Made by a program: the position numbers and the translations under genes
From: Bog-756 sp963833585
Lineage (GTDB): Bacteria; Actinomycetota; Acidimicrobiia; Acidimicrobiales; RAAP-2
Reading direction: 5' to 3'
DNA: 64,000 nucleotides
NCBI GenBank assembly: GCA_963833585.1
Contig: CAWHYF010000006.1
Coordinates: forward strand, 1,178,001 to 1,242,000
Notes under the pieces: model-generated
Told to the model about the DNA's origin: nothing
Database searches by the model: none
The model's input: only the letters and a program-made list of their open reading frames with translations
In this document: in pieces, positions 43,232-51,769 of the stretch
Position numbering within the stretch: position 1 is the first letter of the stretch
Layout of the letters: each line of letters opens with the position of its first letter

Positions 43232-43734
43232 GGTCGTTCCCCGTCCGGACCGGCTCCCGGCGAGAGCGGGCCCAGGTCGTCGGGATCGGGGATGGGACGG
43301 TCTCGGGGGACGGGCAGGATCTGACCCCGGGCCAGGGCCATCCCGAGGACCGCGGCCGCCATCCCGGCCACCACCGACGCCGCCACATACCCGGCGGCCA
43401 GGGCGACCCGGCCGTGTTGGGCGCGCTGGACGGTCTCGACGGCCAGTGTGGAGAACGTGGTGAAGCCACCACAGAAGCCGATGGCGGCAAAAGGGCGCAC
43501 GTACCGGGTGGGGGGCCACCGTTCGACCACCAGGGTCACGATCAGGCCGAGAAGCAGCGATCCGCCGACGTTGACGGCGAAGGTGGCCCAGGGGAAGCCG
43601 GCCGGGGAGGGGACCACCGCACGGCCGGTGCCGTAGCGGGCCAGGGTCCCGAGGGCCCCGCCGGCGGCGATGGCCACCAGGCGCAGTGCCGGCTCGGGCG
43701 AACGGGGGCCGTGGGTCGGTCCGACGGGGGTCAC
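43228..43734 (-). CDS. crcB: Fluoride channel subunit CrcB/Fluc (first copy)
   Basis: Taken from GTG 43734 (168 aa), which has a strong AGGAGG site 5 bp upstream. The frame also has an ATG at 43782, but that codon lies inside the conserved GCTGATGACTCCTAC element of the fluoride riboswitch and cannot be the start. Fluc motifs: GGALGTLARYGTGRAV, FPWATFAVNVGGSLLLG and GFCGGFTTFSTLAVETVQ. A hydrophilic C-terminal tail of about 30 residues (VPRDRPIPDPDDLG) is longer than usual. It is coupled to the second copy by GTGA. Confidence 0.94.
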   Translation of the reverse strand: MTPVGPTHGPRSPEPALRLVAIAAGGALGTLARYGTGRAVVPSPAGFPWATFAVNVGGSLLLGLIVTLVVERWPPTRYVRPFAAIGFCGGFTTFSTLAVETVQRAQHGRVALAAGYVAASVVAGMAAAVLGMALARGQILPVPRDRPIPDPDDLGPLSPGAGPDGERP

Positions 43735-43769
43735 GGTCCCTCCTTCCGGTGTCGCGTCCCTTGCTGTTC

Positions 43770-43822
43770 CGGTAGGAGTCATCAGCCGTGGCCGGCGGTT
43801 ACGGCGAACTCCATCGCCGTGG
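43770..43822 (-). promoter_or_regulatory. Fluoride riboswitch (crcB motif)
   Basis: Reading the minus strand, GGCGATGG (43818-43811), GTTCGCC and AACCGCC (43809-43794), and GCTGATGACTCCTAC (43786-43772) occur in order. These are the conserved segments of the crcB-motif fluoride aptamer including its pseudoknot parts. It lies about 35 bp upstream of the AGGAGG site of the first crcB, so fluoride binding should turn on the two channel genes. Whether control is by termination or by access to the ribosome site is not visible. Confidence 0.92.
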
Positions 43823-43980
43823 CGATCCTACGGCAGGCGTCGGCCCGAGAGCAGGATCTCCGGCGCGGGTGGGAACACTCCAGAAGCGGCCGGAAGCCTC
43901 ACGCCCTAGGGGCCCGCCCCGCTCGACGGTGGTCGGCCAATGAGGGGAGCGCACTGGCGAGCCCGGAGCCGGGCAGACCC

Positions 43981-44730
43981 CTAGGGTTTGAAGCGGTAGC
44001 CGATCCCCCGCACCGTGAGGACGTGTTGGGGAGCGGCCGGGGTCAGCTCGACCTTCTTGCGGAGCCGTTTGACGTGGGTGTCGAGCGTGCGGGAGTCACC
44101 CTTGGTGCGGTCCCGCCAGATCCGCTCCATGCACTGGGTCCGGGTCACCACGTTCCCCGATTCGGACACCAGCAGGGCCAGCAGGTCGAACTCCTTGCGG
44201 GACAGCTCCACCTCGCGGCCACGCACCAGGGCCTGGCGCAGCGACAGGTCGATTCGTACCGGTCCCAGGGAGTAGATGGCGTCGGGCGGGCGGGTCGCGG
44301 TGTCGACGGGCGGCGAGGCACCCACCCGGCGTAGTACGGCCCGGATCCGGGCGGTGAGCTCCCGCGGCCGGGGAGGCTTGATGATGTGGTCGGCCGCGCC
44401 GGCCTCGAGGGCCAGCACGGCGTCCAGCTCGTCGTGACGCGCCGTGACCATGATCACCGGCACCGACGAGACGGTGCAGATCCGTCGGTACACCGACAGC
44501 CCCTGGGAGTCACCGAGCTCCATGTCGAGCAGGATCAGCGAGGGCCTCGCCGCGTGCACCTGGGCCACCCCTTCGGTGCCGTCGGCCGCGGTGACCACGT
44601 CGAACCCCTCCACCGACAGTGTGGCGGCCAGGCCCTCCCGGGACTGGGGGTCGTCGTCGATGATCAAGATGGTCGGATGGCCCAGAGGAGGAAGGACGCC
44701 GTCATCGGCCTCGCGGAACGCCAGGCTCAC
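43981..44730 (-). CDS. OmpR/PhoB-type response regulator (orphan)
   Basis: About 249 residues from GTG 44730 (GTG 44733 is adjacent). The receiver domain has ILIIDDDPQSREGL, phospho-Asp in LILLDMELGDSQG, and the Lys in DHIIKPPRP. The winged-helix effector has LSRKEFDLLALLVSESGNVVTR and GDSRTLDTHVKRLRKKVEL, then HVLTVRGIGYRFKP. The frame runs on upstream to 45006 but only with Arg/Pro-rich non-family sequence. No histidine kinase is adjacent. It lies about 200 bp from the crcB pair and 390 bp from divergent pgi; the target is unknown. Confidence 0.9.
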   Translation of the reverse strand: MSLAFREADDGVLPPLGHPTILIIDDDPQSREGLAATLSVEGFDVVTAADGTEGVAQVHAARPSLILLDMELGDSQGLSVYRRICTVSSVPVIMVTARHDELDAVLALEAGAADHIIKPPRPRELTARIRAVLRRVGASPPVDTATRPPDAIYSLGPVRIDLSLRQALVRGREVELSRKEFDLLALLVSESGNVVTRTQCMERIWRDRTKGDSRTLDTHVKRLRKKVELTPAAPQHVLTVRGIGYRFKP

Positions 44731-45121
44731 CACCGACCCCTGACCCCCCGGAACAGGGGGCACATGGCGGCCTTCGGGACTCGTCGTCGGGTCCGGGCGG
44801 CGGCACCGCGGCTGGGCGGCCCGCCGGGGTCGCCGGGCGGGGGAGGTTGGCCGTGAGCGACGACGTGGGACGTCCGGTGTCCGGCGAGCTCGACTCCGGC
44901 GTCCGACCCGGTCGTCGGCCCGGGCCTGACCACCAGATGTCGCGGTGCGCCCCCATCGTTCGCACCCTACGGACGGCAGGTGAACGGCACGCGATCGCCG
45001 TGTCACCGAAAGGTGAATGGTGGGTAATCTTCTCGTTCAGACCCTCGAGCCGGTCGAGGGCATGCCACCATGACCTGGCCGAAGACCGACCGTCGAACGA
45101 GCGCGCGATGAGCCGAACAGC
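44731..45121. other. Divergent promoter region between response regulator 2 and pgi
   Basis: No gene is supported in this stretch of about 390 bp. A small hairpin, TCACC-GAAA-GGTGA, lies at 45003-45016. Two GTTCACC-like 7-mers on the minus strand (44980-44986 and 45012-45018) are 32 bp apart, close to but not exactly three 11-bp PHO units. TAATCT at about 45026 could be a -10 element for pgi. Confidence 0.5.
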
Positions 45122-46775
45122 ATGAACAGCACTGACGTGGTGGATCTACCCGCCACCGAGGAGTGGAGGCACCTGGTCGACCAGTTCGAGGCGGTCCGGG
45201 ACCGCCATCTCCGCCAGCTGTTCGACGAGGATCCCGAGCGGGCCTCGTCGATGACCGTCCGGGCCGCCGACCTCCACCTCGACTACTCCAAGCACCGGCT
45301 GACCCGGGAGGCCGTGGCGCGCACTGATGGCGGTGGCCCGCCGGGCCGGGGTCGAGGAGCGACGCGACGCCATGTTCGCCGGCCGCCACATCAACACCAC
45401 CGAGGATCGGGCCGTGCTGCACGTGGCCCTCCGGATGCCCAAGGGCACCAGGCTCGAGGTCGACGGCCGCGACGTGGTGGCCGACGTGCACCAGGTCCTC
45501 GACCGGATGGGGGCGGTGGCGGCGCGGCTCCGCTCCGGCCAGTGGACCGGGGCGACCGGTGAGCGCATCACCGCGGTGGTCAATATCGGGATCGGGGGCT
45601 CCGATCTGGGGCCGGCCATGGCCCACGAAGCCCTGGCGGACTACGCCATCCCGGACATCTCGTTCCGCTTCGTCTCGAACATCGATCCCGTCGACCTCTA
45701 CCACCAGACCCGCGACCTCGATCCGGCCCGGACCCTGTTCGTGGTCTGCTCCAAGACGTTCACCACCCTGGAGACCCTGACCAACGCCTCGGCCGCCCGT
45801 GAGTGGCTCCTGGCGGGGCTCGGGGCCGGGCCCGAGGCCGTGGCCAGACACTTCGTGGCGGTGTCCACCAACGAGGCCGGGGTCACCGAGTTCGGGATCG
45901 ACCCGGCCAACATGTTCGGGTTCTGGGACTGGGTCGGCGGCCGGTACTCGTTCGACTCGGCCATCGGGTTCTCGCTCATGGTGGCCATCGGTCCCGAGGC
46001 ATTCGCCGACATGCTCGCCGGCTTCCACGCCATCGATGAGCACTTCGCCACCGCGCCGCTCGACGCCAACATGCCGGTCATCCAGGGGATGCTCAACGTC
46101 TGGTACAACAACCTGTTCGGCGCCGAGACCCACGCGGTGCTGCCGTACAGCCAGCGCCTGGCCCGGTTCCCGGCCTACCTCCAGCAACTGACCATGGAGT
46201 CCAACGGCAAGTCGGTGCGCCGCGACGGCTCACCGGTGTGGGGGGCCACCGGGGAGATCTTCTGGGGGGAGCCGGGCACCAACGGCCAACACGCCTTCTA
46301 CCAGCTCATCCACCAGGGGACCCGTCTGATCCCGGCGGACTTCATCGGCTTTGCCCGCTCCACCCACGAACACGGTGAGCAACAGGACCTGCTGATGGCC
46401 AACTGCTTGGCCCAGTCCAAGGTGCTGGCCTTCGGCCGGACGGCCGAAGAGGTGGCTGACGACGGTACCCCCTCGGACGTGGTCCCCCACAAGGTGATGC
46501 CGGGCAACCATCCGAGCTCCACCATCCTGGCTCCCCTGCTCACGCCATCGGTGCTCGGTCAACTGGTGGCGCTCTACGAACACACCGTGTTCACCGAGGG
46601 GGCGGTGTGGGGCATCGACTCCTTCGACCAATGGGGGGTCGAGCTGGGCAAGGCCATGGCCGTCCAGCTGGCTCCGGCCCTCAGTGCCGACACCCCTCCC
46701 GATCTCCGCGACCAGGACTCCTCGACGGCCGGTCTCACCCGTCGGTACCGGAGCCTGCGCGAACGACCGGCCTGA
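45122..46775 (+). CDS. pgi: Glucose-6-phosphate isomerase (frameshifted in this sequence)
   Basis: The N-terminal part from ATG 45122 (WRHLVDQFEAVRDRHLRQLF, DLHLDYSKHRLTREAV) runs for about 65 residues. Homology then continues in the next frame as MAVARRAGVEERRDAMFAGRHIN and through the PGI signatures (NIGIGGSDLGPAMAHEAL, FVVCSKTFTTLETLTNA, the late NHPSSTILAP and EHTVFTEGAVWGIDSFDQWGVELGK). The span is 3n+1; removing one G at 45314-45320 restores a protein of about 550 residues, the normal Pgi length. It interconverts glucose-6-P and fructose-6-P; the former is also the Ino1 substrate. Confidence 0.92.
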
Positions 46776-46779
46776 ACAG

Positions 46780-46799
46780 TGACCGGCGGCGGCCGGTCA
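46780..46799. terminator. 8-bp stem hairpin between convergent pgi and desaturase
   Basis: TGACCGGC-GGCG-GCCGGTCA is a perfect 8-bp stem with a 4-nt loop. Its right arm includes the desaturase stop codon. It probably terminates both convergent transcripts; no T-run is present. Confidence 0.6.
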
Positions 46800-47744
46800 G
46801 GCCGACGCCAGAGCCGCCCACAGCGACCGGTAGTTGGGGTAGGTGATCCCCTCGGTGATGTAGCCGGCCCGTTCCAGCTCGGCGTGGAAGGCGGGGAGAT
46901 TGCGGAACGGGATACCCATGTCCACATGGTGGGCCAGGTGCCAGCCCGTGTTGTACGGCACGAACCAGAACCGGGCGGCCAGCGACTGACGGACGTTATG
47001 GGTGGTCACCCGGCGGTCCTCGCCGGCCTGCAGCCCGCCGTGCTCGGCGATGGCCCGCAGCCGGTTGATCACCCGCCACTGGGTCATCCACGGCAGCCAC
47101 CACAGCAGGGGATAGATCCACCACCGCCCGGTGGCCACCCACAGCACGGCCCACAGCACCACCTGCATCCCGAGGATGGACCCGGCCACCCGACGGGTGG
47201 ACGAGGACCGCAGCGCCTTGAACAGCGGGGTGAAGTTCTTCCAGCCCGAGATGCCCACCCCGTCGCGGATGAGTCGCCGGGCCAGCGTGCGCCGGTCGCA
47301 CCGGTAGCCGCCGTAGAAGGCCAGGTCCGGCTCGCGGGGTCCGAACTCCTCCTTGTGGTGGGCAAAGTGGCCGCGCCGGTAGATGGAGATGGGCGTCCAG
47401 GTGGGATAGGCCAACAACCACGTCCCCACCCAGTCGTTGACCCGCTTGTTGGAGAACAGGAGCTTGTGGGCCGCCTCGTGCATGAGGATGGCGAAGCGGG
47501 CGTACATCGGGCCCATCAGGACGAAGGCGGCCAGGTAGGCCCACCAGCGGTCGACCCACACCGAGCCGCCGATGATCACCGCCACCCAGAACCACACCGA
47601 GACCACGGTCAGGGCGTTGCGCAAGTTGTCGATTCGCCGCAGGTCGTGGCGGATCTCGGGACGGGCCATCCCGTTGTCCATCAACCGGTCGGTCGGGAAG
47701 ACCTGGGGCCGGACCTCCGGATCAGCCACCATGGTGGTCGTCAT
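46797..47744 (-). CDS. Membrane fatty acid desaturase-family enzyme
   Basis: A 315-residue protein from ATG 47744 with two pairs of membrane segments and three histidine boxes: HEAAH (MHEAAHKLLF), HFAHH (RRGHFAHHKEEFG) and HLAHH (GWHLAHHVDMGIPF). These bind the di-iron centre. The substrate could be acyl lipid, acyl-CoA or another hydrocarbon. It is divergent from a PaaX-family regulator across only 27 bp, so that regulator probably controls it. Confidence 0.9.
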   Translation of the reverse strand: MTTTMVADPEVRPQVFPTDRLMDNGMARPEIRHDLRRIDNLRNALTVVSVWFWVAVIIGGSVWVDRWWAYLAAFVLMGPMYARFAILMHEAAHKLLFSNKRVNDWVGTWLLAYPTWTPISIYRRGHFAHHKEEFGPREPDLAFYGGYRCDRRTLARRLIRDGVGISGWKNFTPLFKALRSSSTRRVAGSILGMQVVLWAVLWVATGRWWIYPLLWWLPWMTQWRVINRLRAIAEHGGLQAGEDRRVTTHNVRQSLAARFWFVPYNTGWHLAHHVDMGIPFRNLPAFHAELERAGYITEGITYPNYRSLWAALASA

Positions 47745-47771
47745 GGGTAGGATATTACAGTTATCAAACAG
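47745..47771. promoter_or_regulatory. Very short AT-rich divergent promoter, desaturase/PaaX
   Basis: Only 27 bp separate the two divergent ATGs. On the minus strand TAATAT lies 7 bp before the desaturase ATG, the spacing expected for a leaderless transcript. TTATCA sits at a similar place on the plus strand. Both genes may be leaderless and share one regulator site. Confidence 0.55.
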
Positions 47772-48524
47772 ATGATGCAAGAAAGTAATGCTCCGTTCAC
47801 GGCCCGTTCGGTGCTGGCCAGCGCCCTCCTGGGCGAGGACCCCCCCGAGCTGCCGGTGTCCCACCTGATCCACCTGGCCGGGCTGTTCGGGATCAACGAG
47901 AACCGGGCCCGGGTGGCGCTCAGCCGGATGGCCACTGCGGGGGAGGTGACCACCGACGGATCCGGTCGCTACCGGCTGGCCGGTCACCTGCTCGACCGGC
48001 AGGGCCGCCAGGCGGGGAGTCGACGGGGGCAGACCCGGCCCTGGGACGGAGCGTGGCAGATGGTGGTGGTGACCACGGCGGGGCAGTCGGCCGACGACCG
48101 GGCCGACCGGCGCAAGCGGCTGACGCTGGCCCGCCTGGCCGAGCAACGCGAGGGGGTGTGGGTGCGACCGGACAACCTCGACCTGCGACCCGACCCCGGC
48201 GTCGACCCGCACGTGGCCCTCTACTCGGTCAGACCGGAGGCCGATCCGGTGGCGCTGGCCGCCGACTTGTGGGACCTCGACGGGTGGACCCGGGGCGCTG
48301 CGCGTCTGAGGGAGCAGCTGGCCGCCCTCCCACCGGCCGGACCGGACGACCTGGCCCGGGGGTTCGTGGTGTCAGCGGCGGTCCTCCGTCATCTGCAGGC
48401 CGACCCGTTGCTGCCGGCGGCGCTGCTTCCTGGCGGGTGGCCGGGCACCTCGCTCCGGGAGGAGTACGACCGGTGGGACCGCCGGTACCGAGGGGTGCTG
48501 CGGAAGTGGGGGCGAACCGCCTGA
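47772..48524 (+). CDS. PaaX-family transcriptional regulator
   Basis: A 250-residue protein from ATG 47772 (ATG 47775 alternative). The N-terminal winged helix has LIHLAGLFGINENRARVALSRMATAGEV. The PaaX middle part follows (WDGAWQMVVVTT ... RKRLTLARLAEQREGVWVRPDNL) and the C-terminal domain reads RGFVVSAAVLRHLQADPLLPAALLPGGWPG. PaaX proteins repress catabolic genes and respond to acyl-CoA type ligands. The divergent desaturase is the likely target. Confidence 0.9.
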   Translation: MMQESNAPFTARSVLASALLGEDPPELPVSHLIHLAGLFGINENRARVALSRMATAGEVTTDGSGRYRLAGHLLDRQGRQAGSRRGQTRPWDGAWQMVVVTTAGQSADDRADRRKRLTLARLAEQREGVWVRPDNLDLRPDPGVDPHVALYSVRPEADPVALAADLWDLDGWTRGAARLREQLAALPPAGPDDLARGFVVSAAVLRHLQADPLLPAALLPGGWPGTSLREEYDRWDRRYRGVLRKWGRTA

Positions 48525-48592
48525 ACGGGCAGCCACGGGACCCGGGGCCCAGGCAATAGGGTTGCCTCGCACCCGAACCCAGGAGAGGCCCG

Positions 48593-49466
48593 ATGAGCAG
48601 TCCCAGCAGCGAGCAGCGCCCGAACGACGGTCAGCCGTTCGCGGGGCGGGTGGCGGTGATCACCGGAGGGGCCCGCGGCCAGGGCCGCTCCCACGCCGTC
48701 GAGCTGGCCCGACTCGGGGCCGACATCGCCATCGGTGACCTCTGCCACGACCTGGACAGCGTGGGCTACGCCCTCGCCACCGAGGACGACCTGGCCGAGA
48801 CGGTGCGGCTGGTGGAGGCGCAGGGGCGGCGGTGCGTGGCGACGGTGTTCGACGTGCGGGACCTCGAGGCCACCCTGGCCTTCGCCGAGGAGGCACGGGA
48901 GGTGCTGGGCTCGGTCGACATCCTGGTGGCCAACGCCGGTGTCTCCACCCTGGGGTCGATCTGCACCATGGACGCCGGCCAGTGGAGCGAGACCGTCGAC
49001 ACCAACCTGACCGGGGTGTTCAACGCCATGCGGGCCGTCGGCCCCCCACATGCGTCGCCAGCGGTGGGGCCGGATCATCGGCATCTCGTCGATGATGGGC
49101 CGAACGTCCAACCCGGGTATCGCCGCCTACGTGGCCTCCAAGTGGGGGGTGATCGGCCTGTGCAAGTCGGTGGCCTACGAGCTGGCCGGCTTCGGCGTGA
49201 CGGTGAACGCCATCGCCCCGGGCAACGTCTCGACCCCCATGATCCACAACGACCAGCTCTACGGGTTGATGCGCCCGGACCTCGACCACCCCACCCGACA
49301 GGACGTCGAGCCCGGAATGACCGCCCTGCACGTGCAGCCGGTTCCCTGGCTCGAGCCCGAGGAGATCACCGCGGCGGTGGTCTTCCTGGCCTCCGACGGC
49401 GCCCGGCACATCACCGGAACGGTGATCGACGTGGACGCCGGGGCCTCGGCCCGGTTCACCGGCTGA
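48593..49466 (+). CDS. Mycofactocin-coupled type SDR (frameshifted in this sequence)
   Basis: From ATG 48593 the frame gives FAGRVAVITGGARGQGRSHAV, a long acidic helix region and the NAGVSTLGSI, WSETVDTNLTGVFNAMRAV part. After a run of six C at 49042-49047 homology continues in the next frame: MRRQRWGRIIGISSMMG, the YVASK active site, NAIAPGNVSTPMIHN and GTVIDVDAGASARFTG. The span is 3n+1, and five C instead of six restores one protein of about 290 residues. The GARGQGRSHAV loop is typical of SDRs that keep NAD bound and use mycofactocin as electron acceptor; no mft genes are in the window. Confidence 0.88.
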
Positions 49467-49477
49467 TCAGCCCCCGA

Positions 49478-49490
49478 GGCTCGACGAGCC
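49478..49490. terminator. Small hairpin between convergent SDR and arylsulfatase
   Basis: GGCTC-GAC-GAGCC forms a 5-bp stem with a 3-nt loop in the 29-bp gap between the two convergent genes. It lacks a T-run and is only a candidate terminator. Confidence 0.4.
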
Positions 49491-49495
49491 CGCGG

Positions 49496-51760
49496 TCACT
49501 GGCGGGACATCGCCGCCCGTTCGGCCGCCTCGGCCTCGGTGTCCCGGGCGGAGGACGACGGCCGGGCCAACGTGACCTCCAATCGCCGGACGGTCCCTTC
49601 GAAGGGGAAGGGGGCGCGGTACCGCTCGCTGACCGCCGACCCGTGGTCGTACCCCACGCTCGGGCCCACGCTGGAGATCATGGTCATGACGAACGGCACC
49701 TCCAACGAGCCGGAGGGCCGACCGTCGATGACCAGGTCGGCGCGCCCGGCCCGACCGGAGCGGGCGAAATGGACGCCCACCACCGCCGGACCCACCGGTA
49801 CGGGTGCCTCCGACACCGCCACGTGGTGGTCCCCGAAGCAGTTGTAGTCGAGGACCAGGCGGTCGTCCTGGACGAACAGGCTGACCCCCGAGTTCTCGTT
49901 GCCCGAGGCGTACAGCACCCCGCCGGCGCCCTCCGGCCGATCGATGGTGGCGGTCAGCTCCCAACCTCGCCCTCCGAGGGACGGAGCGGCCTGGCCGGGG
50001 AGCGGCGACATCGGGGGGTAGTAGGTGTAGCGGCGGCTGGTGGGGTGCGGTGACCGGTCCCGGTACCGGGTGAAGAACAGCTCGATGGTGCGGTCGTCGA
50101 GCGGGAGGACCCCGTACTCCTCGGCCTCGCTCCACCACAGGTCGACCATCTCGGCCACTTTGTCAGGAAGCTCCGCGGCCAGGTTGTGACACTCGGAGCG
50201 GTCCAGGTCCAGGTGGTAGAGCTCCCAGTCGTCCTCCTCGAAGGGTACGCCCGGCTGGTGGCGGGTGACCGCCTTCCAACCGTCGGCATAGATGCCCCGG
50301 TGGCCCATCATCTCGAAGTACTGGACCTGCTTCCGGCCCGGCTCGTCGGGGGCGTCGAACGAGTAGGCCAGAGAGGTGCCCGAGACCGGGATCTGCTCGA
50401 GGCCGCGGTAGGTGTCCGGCGCCTCGATCCCCAGGGTCTCGTAGATGGTGGGGACCAGGTCGCTCACGTGGTGGAACTGGTGGCGCAGGGAGCCGCCGTC
50501 CCGGATGCGCTCGGGCCAGTGCACGATCAGGGGAACGTGCACCCCGCCTTCGTGGGTGTTCTGCTTGTACCACTTGAACGGGGTGTTCCCGGCCTGGGCC
50601 CAACCCCACGGGTAGTTGGAGTGGCTGTGGGGGCCGCCGATGTCGTCGAGCCGCTCGACGGCCTCGTCGGGCGATTCGGCCAGGAAGTTGAAGTACTTCA
50701 TCTCGTGGGTCACCCCCACCGGGCCGCCCTCCTGGCTGGCGCCGTTGTCCGACAGCAGCAGGATCAGGGTGTTGTCCAGCTGGCCCAGCTCATCGAGCCC
50801 CTCGACGAACCGACCGATCTGGTCGTCGGTGTGCTCCAGGAACGCGGCAAAGGCTTCCTGCAGCCGGGCGGCCAGGCGCCGGTGGTTCTCGGGCAGCGAG
50901 TCCCACGCCTCGACCCCGGGGTTCCGGGGGGCCAGTTCGGTGCCGGGGGGCAGTAGGCCCATCTCCTGTTGCCGGGCGAACCACCGGTCCCGGGCCACGT
51001 CCCAACCCTGGTCGAACCGGCCTCGGTACTTCTCCAGGTACGCCGCCGGGGCCTGGTGAGGGGCGTGCATGGCTCCGAAGGCCAGGTAGGTGAAGAACGG
51101 CCGGTCGGGACGGATGGACACCGAGTCGTGGACGAAGCCGAGGGCCTGGTCGACCAGATCCGCGCTCAGGTGGTAGCCCTCCTCGGGGGAGGCCGGGGGC
51201 CGGACGCTGTGGTTGTCGATGACCAATTCGGGGTGGAACTGGTCGGTCTCACCTTCGAGGAACCCGTAGAACCGGTCGAAGCCCCGTTGGCAGGGCCACT
51301 GGTCGTAGGGGCCGGCGGCCGAGGCGTTGTCCATGGCGCACAGGTGCCACTTGCCCACGGCGAAGGTGGCGAACCCCTGGTCGCGGAGCACCTCGGCCAC
51401 GGTGGAGGCGTGGTTGGAGATGTGACCCCGCATGTTGGGATAGCCACTGTCGAAATTGGAGAGGGAGCGCATGCCGACCGAGTGGTGGTTCCGCCCGGTG
51501 AGCAGGGAGGCCCGGGTGGGGGAGCACAGCGGCGTCACGTGGAAATTGGTGTAGCGGAGCCCGTCGGCGGCCAGCCGGTCGATGTTGGGCGTGGCCAGGT
51601 CCGATCCATAGCATCCGAAGTGGGAGAAGCCGGTGTCGTCGAGGAGGATGACCACGACGTTCGGGGCGTCCTCCCCGGGGTGGGGCGGAGCGGGCCACCA
51701 CGGCGTCGACTCGGCCTGGGTACGGCCGATGACCCCCTCGAAGGGTTCATAGCTCTTCAT
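49496..51760 (-). CDS. Arylsulfatase (formylglycine sulfatase)
   Basis: A 754-residue type I sulfatase. The N-terminal metal-binding NVVVILLDDTGFSHFGCYG is followed by the modification motif C79-S-P-T-R (PLCSPTRASLLTGRNHHS), whose Cys must be converted to formylglycine by an FGE enzyme not visible here. Further ligands are in LLLSDNGASQEGG. A C-terminal domain of about 200 residues, beta-rich, follows the catalytic domain. No signal peptide is present, so it is probably cytoplasmic. It hydrolyses sulfate esters. A damaged sulfotransferase gene lies directly upstream on the same strand. Confidence 0.93.
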   Translation of the reverse strand: MKSYEPFEGVIGRTQAESTPWWPAPPHPGEDAPNVVVILLDDTGFSHFGCYGSDLATPNIDRLAADGLRYTNFHVTPLCSPTRASLLTGRNHHSVGMRSLSNFDSGYPNMRGHISNHASTVAEVLRDQGFATFAVGKWHLCAMDNASAAGPYDQWPCQRGFDRFYGFLEGETDQFHPELVIDNHSVRPPASPEEGYHLSADLVDQALGFVHDSVSIRPDRPFFTYLAFGAMHAPHQAPAAYLEKYRGRFDQGWDVARDRWFARQQEMGLLPPGTELAPRNPGVEAWDSLPENHRRLAARLQEAFAAFLEHTDDQIGRFVEGLDELGQLDNTLILLLSDNGASQEGGPVGVTHEMKYFNFLAESPDEAVERLDDIGGPHSHSNYPWGWAQAGNTPFKWYKQNTHEGGVHVPLIVHWPERIRDGGSLRHQFHHVSDLVPTIYETLGIEAPDTYRGLEQIPVSGTSLAYSFDAPDEPGRKQVQYFEMMGHRGIYADGWKAVTRHQPGVPFEEDDWELYHLDLDRSECHNLAAELPDKVAEMVDLWWSEAEEYGVLPLDDRTIELFFTRYRDRSPHPTSRRYTYYPPMSPLPGQAAPSLGGRGWELTATIDRPEGAGGVLYASGNENSGVSLFVQDDRLVLDYNCFGDHHVAVSEAPVPVGPAVVGVHFARSGRAGRADLVIDGRPSGSLEVPFVMTMISSVGPSVGYDHGSAVSERYRAPFPFEGTVRRLEVTLARPSSSARDTEAEAAERAAMSRQ

Positions 51761-51769
51761 CTCGGTCCC

